Shown here: positions 44,198 through 52,469 of the stretch, piece by piece
Numbering within the stretch: position 1 is the stretch's first letter
Layout: each line of letters opens with the position of its first letter
NCBI RefSeq assembly: GCF_004331465.1
Contig: NZ_SJKB01000021.1
Coordinates: 1-64,000 of the forward strand
Length of the DNA: 64,000 nt
Direction of reading: 5' to 3'
DNA from: Kribbella pittospori
GTDB taxonomy: Bacteria > Actinomycetota > Actinomycetes > Propionibacteriales > Kribbellaceae
Program-made: the position numbers and the translations under genes
The notes under the pieces: generated by a model
Told to the model about the DNA's origin: nothing
Seen by the model: the letters and a program-made list of their open reading frames with translations, nothing else
Databases searched by the model: none

Positions 44198-44482
44198 GCA
44201 CCCGCGCCTAACCGCGTGCCCTGCTGCCCGACCCAACCGTTGGCGAGGCCAACACCGGAGCGGGGACCGTCCAGGCCAGGCGGAAGGCCCGCAGACGTGG
44301 TCCACGCCGAGCTCCGGGCCGCCGAGCGTTACCGGCGTGGACCCGCCATGCTCTCCAGCCGCCCGGGGTGGCATGGCGCCACGGACAGCGTGCGCCCAGC
44401 ACGACGACATTCGCATCACCGTTCCCGCCGCCAACTGCGTCCGGTGTAACACCCGGTCGGCCCGCGCGATGTACTGACTGTA
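44198..44482. other. Intergenic, no recognisable gene
   Basis: 285 bases with only Arg/Pro-rich shadow frames. Confidence 0.4.
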
Positions 44483-44520
44483 GTGAGTCCCGATGGGTCC
44501 CCCGAACCATCGGGACTCAC
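44483..44520. terminator. Perfect 14-bp hairpin
   Basis: GTGAGTCCCGATGG (44483-44496) is fully complementary to CCATCGGGACTCAC (44507-44520), with a 10-base loop. It could end transcription from the ion-transport operon, or act as a leader hairpin of the small gene starting 77 bases downstream. As an ANTAR protein is encoded 4 kb upstream, a leader-hairpin role is worth noting. Confidence 0.55.
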
Positions 44521-44596
44521 CTCAATCTGCTCCACCTGGTGTGCCGGGAAGTTCTGGTCGGCGACTTCCGACCCATGCACCCAGGAGACGAATCCC

Positions 44597-44995
44597 ATGT
44601 CGCAGTCCGGCCCACCACAAGAATCCGGCACTCAGGCCGCACCTGGCAGCCACACCGCCTCCAGCCAGGACCAGCCGCGGCGATCAGAAGAGCTCGCGAC
44701 CCAAGTGACCGAGCGGCTCGAACAAGGGATAGATGCGCAGCCGCTGCGGGTACTGTCCGAGCCAGAGGCGCTGGTCGTTGCGGAGCTACTCGAGCAGGTC
44801 GCCAACGACCAGTCCAGCGGGCTAAGCGCCATCGCTCAAATGCTCATCGTACGGATATACGGCCGACTCGACGCGTCCCCGGCAGCCGAGGAACCAGCTG
44901 CCAACTCAAAGCCACCACCGCCACCTCGGCGAGCGAGGGCAGCGACGCTCGCGTCATTTCTCAGGGCAAGTCAAGGTCGCGCCGCCCGAAGTTGA
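44597..44995 (+). CDS. Hypothetical protein, 132 aa
   Basis: ATG at 44597 with AGGAG 9 bases upstream. The first 40 residues are Ser/Gln/Pro-rich and probably disordered. A helical middle follows (ELATQVTERLEQG, EALVVAELLEQVANDQSSGL, IAQMLIVRIYGRLD), then a Pro-rich and basic tail. No signal peptide or membrane segment. No family recognised. Confidence 0.55.
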   Translation: MSQSGPPQESGTQAAPGSHTASSQDQPRRSEELATQVTERLEQGIDAQPLRVLSEPEALVVAELLEQVANDQSSGLSAIAQMLIVRIYGRLDASPAAEEPAANSKPPPPPRRARAATLASFLRASQGRAARS

Positions 44996-45164
44996 TGCTT
45001 CCGGCAACCGACAACGCAGACGCGACGGCGCTGAGTACCCGCTGATCCAGGTCGAAGGTGAGGTCGCAATTGTCGAACGCCAACGTAGCGGCCGAAGGAG
45101 GTGGCGAGCTGGGCATGGTTGGGTCCAGCGCACCCGGTCCTGACTAGTTCAGAAGAATGCCAGT

Positions 45165-45330
45165 TGACTTCGTCTGAGCACCGGTTGGTGCTTGAGTCTG
45201 TCGACGAAGCCCGCGAGTGGGTCGAGGTTCTACCAGCCGCGGGCGTACAGGGACTGGTGGTCAAGGCGCAGCTACTCGCTACTCTCCGGGCCGCCGCGAC
45301 GGGCGTGGATGAAGGTCAAGCACCGGTCTC
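45165..45330 (+). pseudogene. ATP-dependent DNA ligase fragment (contains right copy of the 62-bp repeat)
   Basis: One frame gives SEHRLVLESVDEAREWVEVL then PAAGVQGLVVK, the end of motif IV/V of an ATP-dependent ligase adenylation domain (G-x-E/Q-G-L-V-x-K). After a frame change come RRAWMKVKHR, the ligase motif W-x-K-x-K. Bases 45201-45262 repeat 39411-39472 in inverted orientation. The rest of the gene is missing; a further C-terminal scrap lies at 46418-46482 in the right order and strand, with a complete peptidase gene between. Confidence 0.7.
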
Positions 45331-45465
45331 ATCTCCGCCTGCCGCCTGTGGGCCTAGGCCTCACCGCGCCACCTACACCAACCACCGAACCACCCAGAGA
45401 CCTTGCACGACCTGCGGCTTGGAAATTCGGATGAACCGCAGCTGATCGGAACGATACTTTCCAGC

Positions 45466-46224
45466 GTGAGCATCTTTCTGGTGGGCGGTGGCCCGGACAC
45501 CACGACGAGCCTCGGAGTATTCGACGCATTCCGTAGTGAACTGCAGGCCCACGCGTCAGGACGCAGGCCGCGTGTGGCTGTCGTCGTCTTCGATCATGAG
45601 GGCAGTGCGCAGCGCTACCTTCCGGCGTACACAGAGGTGCTCGTCGGGTCTGCGGCAGTCGAGATCCAGTCCGTGCTCGTGCGGCGAGGTCGGACGGTTG
45701 AGCCGGACATCTTCGTAGACCTGGACGGAATCGTCGTCGCCGGCGGTCCCACGCCGGACTACCTCGCTGGGTTGAGCAGCGCCTCGGCGGGTATCCGCGC
45801 GGCCGTCGGTTCGGGCGTGCCGTATGTGGGATTTTCCGCCGGCGCGATGATCGCACCTGATGCTGCGTTGATCGGCGGCTTGCGGATGGCCGGACTTCAG
45901 GTGTGTCCGAGCGACTGGTCCGAAGGACTGGATCAGGTAACGGTCCGCCCCGGCCTCGGGCTTCTTTCGTTCACCGTCGACGTACACTCGGCTCAAGCCG
46001 GCACCCTGGGGAGGGCTGTCGCGCTCGTGGAAGCAGGTGAGGTCGCAACGACTGTCGGCATCGACGAAGACACCTGCCTGGTGCTGGCCGGGCCGGCCTC
46101 AGGTCTCGACGGGTGCTCTGTCGCTGGCAGCGGCTCCGTCTGGATCGTGGACTACGAGCAGGATCGGGCTGTCGTCTCCCGCATCCAAGCAACACTGCCC
46201 AACCCACTCCCGGACCCAGCCTGA
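45466..46224 (+). CDS. Peptidase E / cyanophycinase-like (S51) protein
   Basis: 252 aa. A TACTTT box ends 5 bases before the GTG at 45466, pointing to a leaderless message. VSIFLVGGGPDTTTS opens a class-I glutamine-amidotransferase-like fold; GIVVAGGPTPDYLAGL is the family's G-G-x-x-x-x-L turn; the nucleophile Ser is in VPYVGFSAGAMIAPDA. The His may be in TVDVHSAQ. The S51 family cleaves Asp-X dipeptides or cyanophycin. The length is that of peptidase E. It interrupts DNA-ligase debris on both sides, so it may have arrived by insertion. Confidence 0.8.
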   Translation: MSIFLVGGGPDTTTSLGVFDAFRSELQAHASGRRPRVAVVVFDHEGSAQRYLPAYTEVLVGSAAVEIQSVLVRRGRTVEPDIFVDLDGIVVAGGPTPDYLAGLSSASAGIRAAVGSGVPYVGFSAGAMIAPDAALIGGLRMAGLQVCPSDWSEGLDQVTVRPGLGLLSFTVDVHSAQAGTLGRAVALVEAGEVATTVGIDEDTCLVLAGPASGLDGCSVAGSGSVWIVDYEQDRAVVSRIQATLPNPLPDPA

Positions 46225-46417
46225 CCAAGGCGTACCCCACGTACTCGGGATGGGATTCGAACCGCCAGGCCGAGAATGGGCGAGTCATTCCATTGATCGG
46301 GACTTTCTCGTTCGATCACGGCACAGGAGCCGAAGACAGCAGACTGCACCTCGCCGGTTCTCGGCGAAACCCGCGAACTCATCGGCGGGGGTGTGCTCAG
46401 CTGATCACCTGGCCCGC
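46225..46417. other. Intergenic stretch before the conjugative element
   Basis: 193 bases. It contains GGATGGGATTCGAACCGCC, which looks like the T-arm of a tRNA in reverse but does not fold into one. No gene seen. Confidence 0.35.
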
Positions 46418-46482
46418 AGGTCGTGATCGCCGGCCTCTACGACGCCGGCCGCGAGCCGACCGTGACCGGCCGGGTGAGGTAA
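46418..46482 (+). pseudogene. DNA-ligase C-terminal scrap
   Basis: Encodes VVIAGLYDAGREPTVTGRVR before TAA, closely resembling VVIAGLYDADGVLTVIGRT in the fragment at 40549-40946. Just over 20 codons long; no other part of the gene adjoins it. Confidence 0.55.
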
Positions 46483-46739
46483 CCCGATCGCGAGGATCCC
46501 CGGGTGCCGCCCGCCGAACAGCCGCCTGCAGCCTGGACAGGACGTGATTCATGAACCTCCGCGTTGTGGATCGTCGCCTGGCAGCGGGTGGAGACCGAGC
46601 GATGGACGGCGTTCTGCTCCCATTGCGGGATCGAGGCGTTCTGCTGTCAGACCGAGATCGAGGGTGCCCATGAGAAGGCGGGTCGAGGGGCAGATCGGCT
46701 GGTTCCGCCGCAAACGGCTCACGCCGGTTCCCGAGGTGG

Positions 46740-46975
46740 TGTCCGGGCAGGAGATGGCCTCCTTGGGTGGTGGCACGGAGTGGATCCTGGACTTCAGCCC
46801 AAGTGCCGTCAAGGCGATTGGAACGCTGGAAATCTTGGCTGTGGCGGGCCTTGATCCTGTCCGCCGTGCTCGACATCGCGCCGGTTTCTGGTAGATGTTT
46901 TGGTGGAGTTGTTGATCGGCCTGGTGATCATGCGCCTTCGCCGTCGACTTGCTCGCATGCGCGCAACCGCCTAGC
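46740..46975 (+). pseudogene. DoxX-like membrane protein remnant
   Basis: One frame has SPSAVKAIGTLEILAVAGL and the next continues ILSAVLDIAPV, the DoxX pattern (KxIGxLEILGAxGLILPxxLxIAPxL). A third gives VELLIGLVIMRLRRRL before TAG at 46973, resembling the last helix. At least two frameshifts and a deletion. Located against the first gene of the conjugative element. Confidence 0.5.
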
Positions 46976-46989
46976 AGACAGTACGAGCG

Positions 46990-47565
46990 TCATACGACCA
47001 GTCGGCGCAGGCGGTTGGTGGCGCGCCATTGGAGCTGTTTGATGGCACCCACAGTGCGCTGCATGACGGCTGCCGTCTCGCTGATTGACAGGCCGACATA
47101 GAAGCGGAGAATCAGACACTCTCGGTGGTCGGCCGGCAGTTGATCGAGGGCTGATCGCAATGTCGCGTTGGTCATCGCGGTGAGGGTCGTCTGCTCCGGC
47201 CCGGCGGATTCGTCGATCTGGGGTTCGAGCTCGTCGGTGACGACTGCCAGGCGGCTCCAGCCAGAACGGTGGTGATCGATGACGACGTTGCGGGCGATGG
47301 TGATGACCCAGGCCGCAAAGTTGAGAGTGTCACGGGGCCGACGGGCGATCGCGCGGAATGCCCGGAGGAACGTCTCGCTGGTCAGGTCTTCCGCGACGGT
47401 GTGCGATGTGGTCTTGCTGTAGGTGTACCGGTAGATCGTCGCGACATGCCGGTCGTAAAGCCGTCCGAAGGCGGCGACGTTGCCCGCCTGCGCGAGGCGG
47501 ATCAGGTTCTCTTCGTCTTCGCCTCGATCCTCGGTCTGGATCGAGCGTCGTAGGGCGGTGATCAC
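46990..47565 (-). CDS. ECF sigma factor of the element
   Basis: 191 aa, GTG start. Region 2: LIRLAQAGNVAAFGRLYDRH, YSKTTSHTVAEDLTSETFLR, NFAAWVITIARNVVIDHHR. Region 4: ALDQLPADHRECLILRFYVG, LSISETAAVMQRTVGAIKQL. No anti-sigma gene adjoins. It is transcribed away from the transfer operon. Sigma factors within conjugative elements may switch on transfer genes, but no matching promoter could be identified here. Confidence 0.85.
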   Translation of the reverse strand: MITALRRSIQTEDRGEDEENLIRLAQAGNVAAFGRLYDRHVATIYRYTYSKTTSHTVAEDLTSETFLRAFRAIARRPRDTLNFAAWVITIARNVVIDHHRSGWSRLAVVTDELEPQIDESAGPEQTTLTAMTNATLRSALDQLPADHRECLILRFYVGLSISETAAVMQRTVGAIKQLQWRATNRLRRLVV

Positions 47566-47612
47566 GTCAGCGATCGCCCCGACGAGCCTGCACGCGCAGG
47601 TCTGTACAGCGG

Positions 47613-47837
47613 ATGGTCATGTGCTTCCTAAGCCCCGTTCTCAGTCAGCTAGCGCCTGAACATCACGGAAAGGTTACCGAAGTTCACCCTGGGTGTCACC
47701 AGGAAGCCATCATCCGGCCGGGCGATGCAGTGACAGCCGATCGGCCGGAAGGATTTGGACCGGCTGAGGCCTATGCGGCCCGGCATGGGTGGCGTCTCGT
47801 GATCGGCGGCAGCGGAGCGGTGTCCTGGAAGAACTGA
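47613..47837 (+). CDS. Hypothetical small frame
   Basis: 74 aa at most; the start is uncertain. Only the C-terminal part (PAEAYAARHGWRLVIGG then AVSWKN) looks like coding sequence. It may be the relic of a larger gene. Low confidence. Confidence 0.25.
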   Translation: MVMCFLSPVLSQLAPEHHGKVTEVHPGCHQEAIIRPGDAVTADRPEGFGPAEAYAARHGWRLVIGGSGAVSWKN

Positions 47838-47879
47838 TCCAGGTTCTGAGTCGACGCTGCTGAGGCGATGTTCGGAGTC

Positions 47880-48173
47880 ATGAACGATGAAACTGCGGCC
47901 ACGGATCGACGTGAAGAATGCGAGCCCGACCACCGGACCGGCGCACACAATGATCTGCGTGATTGGTCGGTCGAGCGGGTCATCGCGTTGCTCGACGCCG
48001 CAATCGAATCTGCGGGTGAACGGCTGGCGCGGTCCGCGGGTCTTTGGGACGACACTCCGAGCCAGGCCTTAGCCCGTCGGACGGGCCGGAAGGTGGCGCC
48101 TCAGCGCGAAGCATCGAGCGCGAGATCCCTTCTGGACGATTCCATCGATGCTCATGATCTGGAGCTGCCATGA
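47880..48173 (+). CDS. Hypothetical protein, 97 aa
   Basis: Starts MNDETAATDRREE; charged, soluble, with a helical core LRDWSVERVIALLDAAIESA. No family recognised. Lies at the start of the rightward transfer operon, about 100 bases before the first primase-like gene. Confidence 0.45.
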   Translation: MNDETAATDRREECEPDHRTGAHNDLRDWSVERVIALLDAAIESAGERLARSAGLWDDTPSQALARRTGRKVAPQREASSARSLLDDSIDAHDLELP

Positions 48174-48274
48174 GCTGAGGCGGAGTTGTCGTCCTGGAAG
48201 TCGTGATCCGGGTTCTTTCGTGAGTGCGATCAGGGGACCTTCGAGGCTGATTGTGCGTCTTCGAGGAGGTCTCA

Positions 48275-49171
48275 ATGGGTGAGTCGGGATACGCCATTTC
48301 ACTGGAGGAGCGGCGGAGGTTGCTGGAGGCGAATGTGGCTGCGGCGCGGGTCTTTCGCCAGGAGTTGCTGCGAGCAACGAGTAGTTGGCCAGTGGAGTAC
48401 CTGAAGTCTTCGGGTGCTGAGGAGGTGTTGTCGGCCGGATCAGCGTGGAACATCGGGTACGCGCCGAGCGCCCGGCGGGGCCTGGTGGACCATCTCCTGG
48501 TCGAGGGATTCGCGTACGGCACGCTGGTGAAGGCCGGGTTGGTGACCTGGTCCGATGAAGGCCAGGCGATTGATCGGCACCAGAATCAGTTGATGTTGCT
48601 GGCTCGCGATCACCGGCTATCGCCCGTGGGCTTTATCGGTATCGGGCGTGACTTGCAGGCGCGGTCGATCAGTCCGGTGACTGTGCTGCATCGGTCGTCG
48701 AACGTCCTAGTCGGGGTCGAGGAGCAGTTGGATCTCCTCGGCGGCGGAGCCGTCCCAGTGATCGTCGATGAGCCCGTCGACGCCATCGCCATCTCGAGAG
48801 TCAGCCGCCAGATGGGCGGACAGTGGGCCGGGATCCCGGTGTGCAGTGCCGGGCTGTCGACGGCGCAGGCGAGGATTCTGCGTCGGTTCAGTGCCAGCGA
48901 CAGAGTGATCGTGGCCCTGAGCGGGAATGATGCCGAACGCAACCAGAAGGCAGGCTACGTCCTGGATCTCGCGTTCTTCTTTGACCGGGTACGGGCCGTT
49001 GGCTTGCCGGCTAGTCCGGCAGTGCTCACGCGCGAAGAGTCTGGGCTGGAGCACTTGCACGACCTGTTGTCGAGCTCGCGTCCCCTGATGACATTTCGGA
49101 CCACCGGCAGCGGGTTCGTGTCCAGTCGGCCGACAGATCCAGATCCGCCTGTCGCAGCACCAGGACTGTGA
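48275..49171 (+). CDS. Primase-like TOPRIM protein with degenerate active site
   Basis: 298 aa; GAGGAGG lies 6 bases before the ATG. Residues 10-100 resemble the DnaG core N-terminus (SSWPVEYLKSSGAEEVLSAG, WNIGYAPSARRGLVDHLL). The TOPRIM part follows (PVIVDEPVDAIAISRV, DRVIVALSGNDAERN). It is a paralogue of the next gene, but where that one has VEGTMD and AFDGN this one has VDEPVD and ALSGN. So the metal-binding Glu and the first Asp of the D-x-D-like motif are lost. Probably catalytically dead, perhaps a regulatory or DNA-binding partner of the active copy. No zinc-finger domain. Confidence 0.7.
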   Translation: MGESGYAISLEERRRLLEANVAAARVFRQELLRATSSWPVEYLKSSGAEEVLSAGSAWNIGYAPSARRGLVDHLLVEGFAYGTLVKAGLVTWSDEGQAIDRHQNQLMLLARDHRLSPVGFIGIGRDLQARSISPVTVLHRSSNVLVGVEEQLDLLGGGAVPVIVDEPVDAIAISRVSRQMGGQWAGIPVCSAGLSTAQARILRRFSASDRVIVALSGNDAERNQKAGYVLDLAFFFDRVRAVGLPASPAVLTREESGLEHLHDLLSSSRPLMTFRTTGSGFVSSRPTDPDPPVAAPGL

Positions 49172-49177
49172 CCCGTC

Positions 49178-50260
49178 ATGGTCAGCGATGAGTTGCTGCA
49201 TCAAGCGACCGCAGCAGCCGCGAGGTTCTACTGGCACCAACTGCGCGGCAGACCCAATGGGTGGGCTGTTCGACACCTGCGAGATCGCGGCGTAGCCGAT
49301 GAGATCTTGACCGGAGCAACCAGTTGGTGGCTCGGATATGCGCCCGACACCTGGTCAGGGCTGGTCGACCACCTGCGTCGTGAAGGATTCGACGATCAGA
49401 CGCTTCTGTCGGGTGGCCTGGCGAGAGCAACGCGTAGCGGATACCTGATCGACCGCTTCCGTGGCCGGATCATGTTCCTTGCCGAGGACGGCCAGCAGAG
49501 TCCCGTCGGGTTCATCGGCCGCGCACCAGGTGGCCTGCTCAAGTATCTGAACACACCGAACACCCCGATCTACACCAAAGCGACGACGTTGGTGGGAGTC
49601 GGAGCGCAGAGGCATCGACTGAGCGAGGGTGCGATGCCCGTCCTTGTCGAGGGCACCATGGACGCACTTGCGATCCATCAGCTGGGCGACCACTGGGCCG
49701 GGATATCGCCCTGCGGCACGGCGATCACACGCGAGCAGGCCGTCATTCTCAAGCAGGCGTCTCGGCTGGACACCGTGGTCGTCGCCTTTGACGGCAATAC
49801 AGCCGGCGCGAGTGGCGCGGCGCGGAGCCTCGACGTTCTGGCAGACGTGTTCGCAGTCGTACTCGCGGCAGATCTTCCCGGTGGTCATGATCCGTCGTCG
49901 TTGTTTGCTGCCCACCCGGATCGGCTGCACGACGCGTTGACCCACGCGCGTCCGCTTGCTGAGCTCGCGATGGATGTCGAGTTGGCCCGCTGGGAGCGAG
50001 TGCTGGATCACGCCGCTGGGAAGGTCAACGCCGTGCGAGCGGTGGCTCCCTTGGTCGCGCGGTTGCCGGCCGGTCGCGTGGCTGCACAGATCGCCAGGCT
50101 CTCGCGGAGGGTTGACCTGGAGGAGCAAATCATCTCCCGCGAGGTGTTGGCAGCCGTTGGCCTGCGCAGGGAGCAGCTATCCACGGGGCGGGGACGCACT
50201 CGCCGTCGCGACCGACTCGACATGGGTTCGGATCCGCCCGACTTGTCCAGGACTCCTTGA
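49178..50260 (+). CDS. Primase-like TOPRIM protein
   Basis: 360 aa, 6 bases after its paralogue. Same N-terminal core (RPNGWAVRHLRDRGVADEIL, SWWLGYAPDTWSGLVDHL), then a substrate-binding region with DRFRGRIMFL and GRAPGGLLKYLNTPNTPIY, as in DnaG. The TOPRIM motifs are intact: VLVEGTMDALAIHQLG, DTVVVAFDGNTAGASGAARS and DLPGGHDPSSL. It lacks the DnaG zinc finger and helicase-interaction domain. A role in priming the lagging strand of the transferred DNA is likely for an element using single-stranded transfer. The extra C-terminal 90 residues are helical. Confidence 0.8.
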   Translation: MVSDELLHQATAAAARFYWHQLRGRPNGWAVRHLRDRGVADEILTGATSWWLGYAPDTWSGLVDHLRREGFDDQTLLSGGLARATRSGYLIDRFRGRIMFLAEDGQQSPVGFIGRAPGGLLKYLNTPNTPIYTKATTLVGVGAQRHRLSEGAMPVLVEGTMDALAIHQLGDHWAGISPCGTAITREQAVILKQASRLDTVVVAFDGNTAGASGAARSLDVLADVFAVVLAADLPGGHDPSSLFAAHPDRLHDALTHARPLAELAMDVELARWERVLDHAAGKVNAVRAVAPLVARLPAGRVAAQIARLSRRVDLEEQIISREVLAAVGLRREQLSTGRGRTRRRDRLDMGSDPPDLSRTP

Positions 50261-50368
50261 TTCCGGGATCCAGGTTCTTGTTCGAGGCAACGGCCAGCAC
50301 ATTGGTGGCACCGCAGTACGACGAGGAGCCGGCCAGCCAGCTCCTCCTTCCCCAGACGGAGGCACTCG

Positions 50369-51097
50369 ATGGATGTAGAGCTGGAGGTTCTCATCGCCGA
50401 CGCGGCCCGCTCGGACTGGGCGGCTGAGCCGTCGCGCCGGCTGGCCGACGGCATTGAGACCCACATCGTCGCGCCGCTGTCGAGCCGACTCAAGGCGGCC
50501 CTCGGCCACGACGAGGCGGCCCAACGAGCGCGAGTCATCGCCTGGGAACGATGCCACGAGCTCGCCGTCAGTTCACCGGCAGCTGGTGTCTCGTGGGGCT
50601 ACCTCGCGAACCTGGTCCGGTGGCGGCTGATGGACGCCGTCCGAGCCGAGGTGCTGCGCGGTCAGCGGCATCCGCTGACCCGTGAGCTACCCGAGCGCGA
50701 GTTAACGCAGCATCGGCAGTCGCTGGGGCCTCATCTGGAGCGGATCGCGTCCGAGTTGGAGCGCGGGGGACTGCCGGCGGTCGTGGGGCGCAACCTGATC
50801 CGCGCGGCCGCGGACGGCCCGCCGTTCTACCGGTCGGAGGTCATCATGCGGCTGCGGCGGGCCGGAGCCCGCGGTGCCCAGGCCGAGGGTCTGGCCTGGT
50901 TGCTGCGAGGAGGTGCTGGGCGAGCGTCGGCTCTGGCCCGGCTCGCCAGGGGAGAAGGACCGGGAGAGGTCTTCGCGGACCCCGTCGTACGGCGTTGGAT
51001 ACGGGCCGCAGCCGGTCGTGATCTGCGGTTTTTCGGCCGACCAAGCCGCCTCGGCCACCGCCGAGCGGCTGCATCACATCGGGTCAGAGCCGCCTGA
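50369..51097 (+). CDS. Hypothetical protein of the conjugative element, 242 aa
   Basis: ATG with GGAGG 9 bases upstream. All-helical, Arg/Ala-rich. ARVIAWERCHELAVSSPAAG and GYLANLVRWRLMDAVRAEVL vaguely recall sigma region 2, as if a diverged DNA-binding protein. The C-terminal 40 residues are strongly basic. Lies between primase-like and transfer genes. Function unknown. Confidence 0.6.
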   Translation: MDVELEVLIADAARSDWAAEPSRRLADGIETHIVAPLSSRLKAALGHDEAAQRARVIAWERCHELAVSSPAAGVSWGYLANLVRWRLMDAVRAEVLRGQRHPLTRELPERELTQHRQSLGPHLERIASELERGGLPAVVGRNLIRAAADGPPFYRSEVIMRLRRAGARGAQAEGLAWLLRGGAGRASALARLARGEGPGEVFADPVVRRWIRAAAGRDLRFFGRPSRLGHRRAAASHRVRAA

Positions 51098-51133
51098 CAA
51101 AAAGTTGCCGGACCTCAACCGTTGAGGCCTGGT

Positions 51134-51919
51134 ATGACGCACAACCACCCCGACGTACCCCGCCACCACTGGCTCATCCGGTACTACCGCGCGCAGCTCA
51201 AGTTCGAGCTGCGCGTGCTCACCGCGCTGCGGATCATCCCGGCGCCGATCGCTGCTGCCGTGTTCGCGTGGCTGCGCCGTACCGAAGTCCCCAAGAGAGG
51301 CAACACCGTGAACCACTCGATCCGATCGAAGATCGTGATCCCCATCGTGATCCTGCTCGGCATCACTGCGCTGATCCTGGCACTGGTCGCCCGCTGGCAG
51401 GACCCGCCGGACCAGCGGACCAGTACGCCGAACGCCGAGATCACGGCCCTACCAGGACAGGAAGAGCCGACAGCGGTGCGGATGGACGTGTGGAAGCGGC
51501 CGACGACGACCGATCCACACGCGTTCGCGGTGGCCTATGCCCGGGCGATCTGGACCTACGACACCGGCCGCCACGACCTCACCGACTGGCAGGACGCCGT
51601 CAGCTTGTTCGCCGACCCGACCGGCGCCGCACCACAGGTAGCCAAGAGTCTCCTGCCCTCGTGGTCGGAGTGGGACCAGCTCGAGTTGCGCAAGGCGCAC
51701 GCGTCGGCCAGCGACGTCACGGCCGGGACCACCCCACAGCTCGAGAAGCTGCAGCACGTGGAGTACGCACCGAAGGGCTGGCATGGGTTTGTCATCCGCG
51801 GGACCCAGACGACTGTCCTGGACACTGAGACGACAGTCTTCCGGCGGCAGGCGACCGTCGGAGTTGTGTGCACACCGGTCTGCAAGTTCTGGTCCGCGAG
51901 CGCACTCGTTCTGCCGTGA
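51134..51919 (+). CDS. VirB8/TcpC-like conjugation protein
   Basis: 261 aa from the ATG at 51134 (GAGG upstream); an internal GTG at 51308 with AGAGAGG is an alternative. One membrane helix (IVIPIVILLGITALILALVA), then an extracellular domain: WKRPTTTDPHAFAVAYARAI, TYDTGRHDLTDWQDAVSLF and a strand-rich end. The one-helix-plus-NTF2-like layout is that of VirB8/TcpC scaffold proteins of gram-positive type IV secretion. Overlaps the next gene by 4 bases. Confidence 0.65.
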   Translation: MTHNHPDVPRHHWLIRYYRAQLKFELRVLTALRIIPAPIAAAVFAWLRRTEVPKRGNTVNHSIRSKIVIPIVILLGITALILALVARWQDPPDQRTSTPNAEITALPGQEEPTAVRMDVWKRPTTTDPHAFAVAYARAIWTYDTGRHDLTDWQDAVSLFADPTGAAPQVAKSLLPSWSEWDQLELRKAHASASDVTAGTTPQLEKLQHVEYAPKGWHGFVIRGTQTTVLDTETTVFRRQATVGVVCTPVCKFWSASALVLP

Positions 51920-52458
51920 TCGTCAAAGGCGCGCTCGCCGGCTGCCTTCTGCTCGGAAGCCTCGGCGTCGTCGCCCCACTCGGCAGCGCAGTGCACGGTA
52001 CCGACACCTGTACATCGACACCCACGGACTGCCAGGCCCCGCCGATCAGCACCGGGGGAGGCGACATCCCCAACGCGGATGCCGCGGTCGCTCGGGCGCA
52101 CCGCCTGGTCGGCAGCCGCGGCTACTACCAGCTGTGCGCGCGGTTGGCAGCCAACATCTGGGGCCAGCCGCGCGCCGGGTACTTCTCGGCCGCGGAGCAA
52201 TGGCAGCAGATGGTTGCGACCGGCAACGCACACAGCAACGACCGTCAGCCACCGATCGGAGCACTCGTCTTCTGGGAGACCGGCGGACCGTACGGCCACG
52301 TAGCTGTGTACGTCGGCAACGGCCAGATCGTCTCGAACGACATCAACGACCGCGTCCCCGGCCAAGGCGGCGTCTACCTCGTCGCCTTCCCGCTCATCGA
52401 ATCCAAGTGGAACGCGACCTATCTGGGCTGGGCACCGCCCATCTACTCGACTACCTGA
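51916..52458 (+). CDS. NlpC/P60-type cell-wall hydrolase of the transfer system
   Basis: 180 aa from a GTG overlapping the previous stop. Membrane or signal segment at residues 5-27 (GALAGCLLLGSLGVVAPLG). The domain has RGYYQLCARLAANIWG (nucleophile Cys), AEQWQQMVATGN, GALVFWETGGPYGHVAVYVG (His) and GQIVSNDIND, the order of NlpC/P60 or CHAP amidases. Such enzymes open peptidoglycan for the mating channel. Size and position in the transfer operon fit. Confidence 0.8.
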   Translation: MIVKGALAGCLLLGSLGVVAPLGSAVHGTDTCTSTPTDCQAPPISTGGGDIPNADAAVARAHRLVGSRGYYQLCARLAANIWGQPRAGYFSAAEQWQQMVATGNAHSNDRQPPIGALVFWETGGPYGHVAVYVGNGQIVSNDINDRVPGQGGVYLVAFPLIESKWNATYLGWAPPIYSTT

Positions 52459-52469
52459 AGGACATCGAC

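Noticed and set aside
46240..46290. Sequence resembling a tRNA T-arm in reverse (GGTTCGAATCCC), as at an integration site
   Set aside because: The 5-bp T-stem does not pair and no acceptor, D or anticodon arms can be folded on either side, so it is not a tRNA or a clear attachment site.
50369..51097. Sigma-factor assignment for the 242-aa protein of the element
   Set aside because: Only a loose similarity to region 2; no region 4 motif, so it is left as hypothetical.
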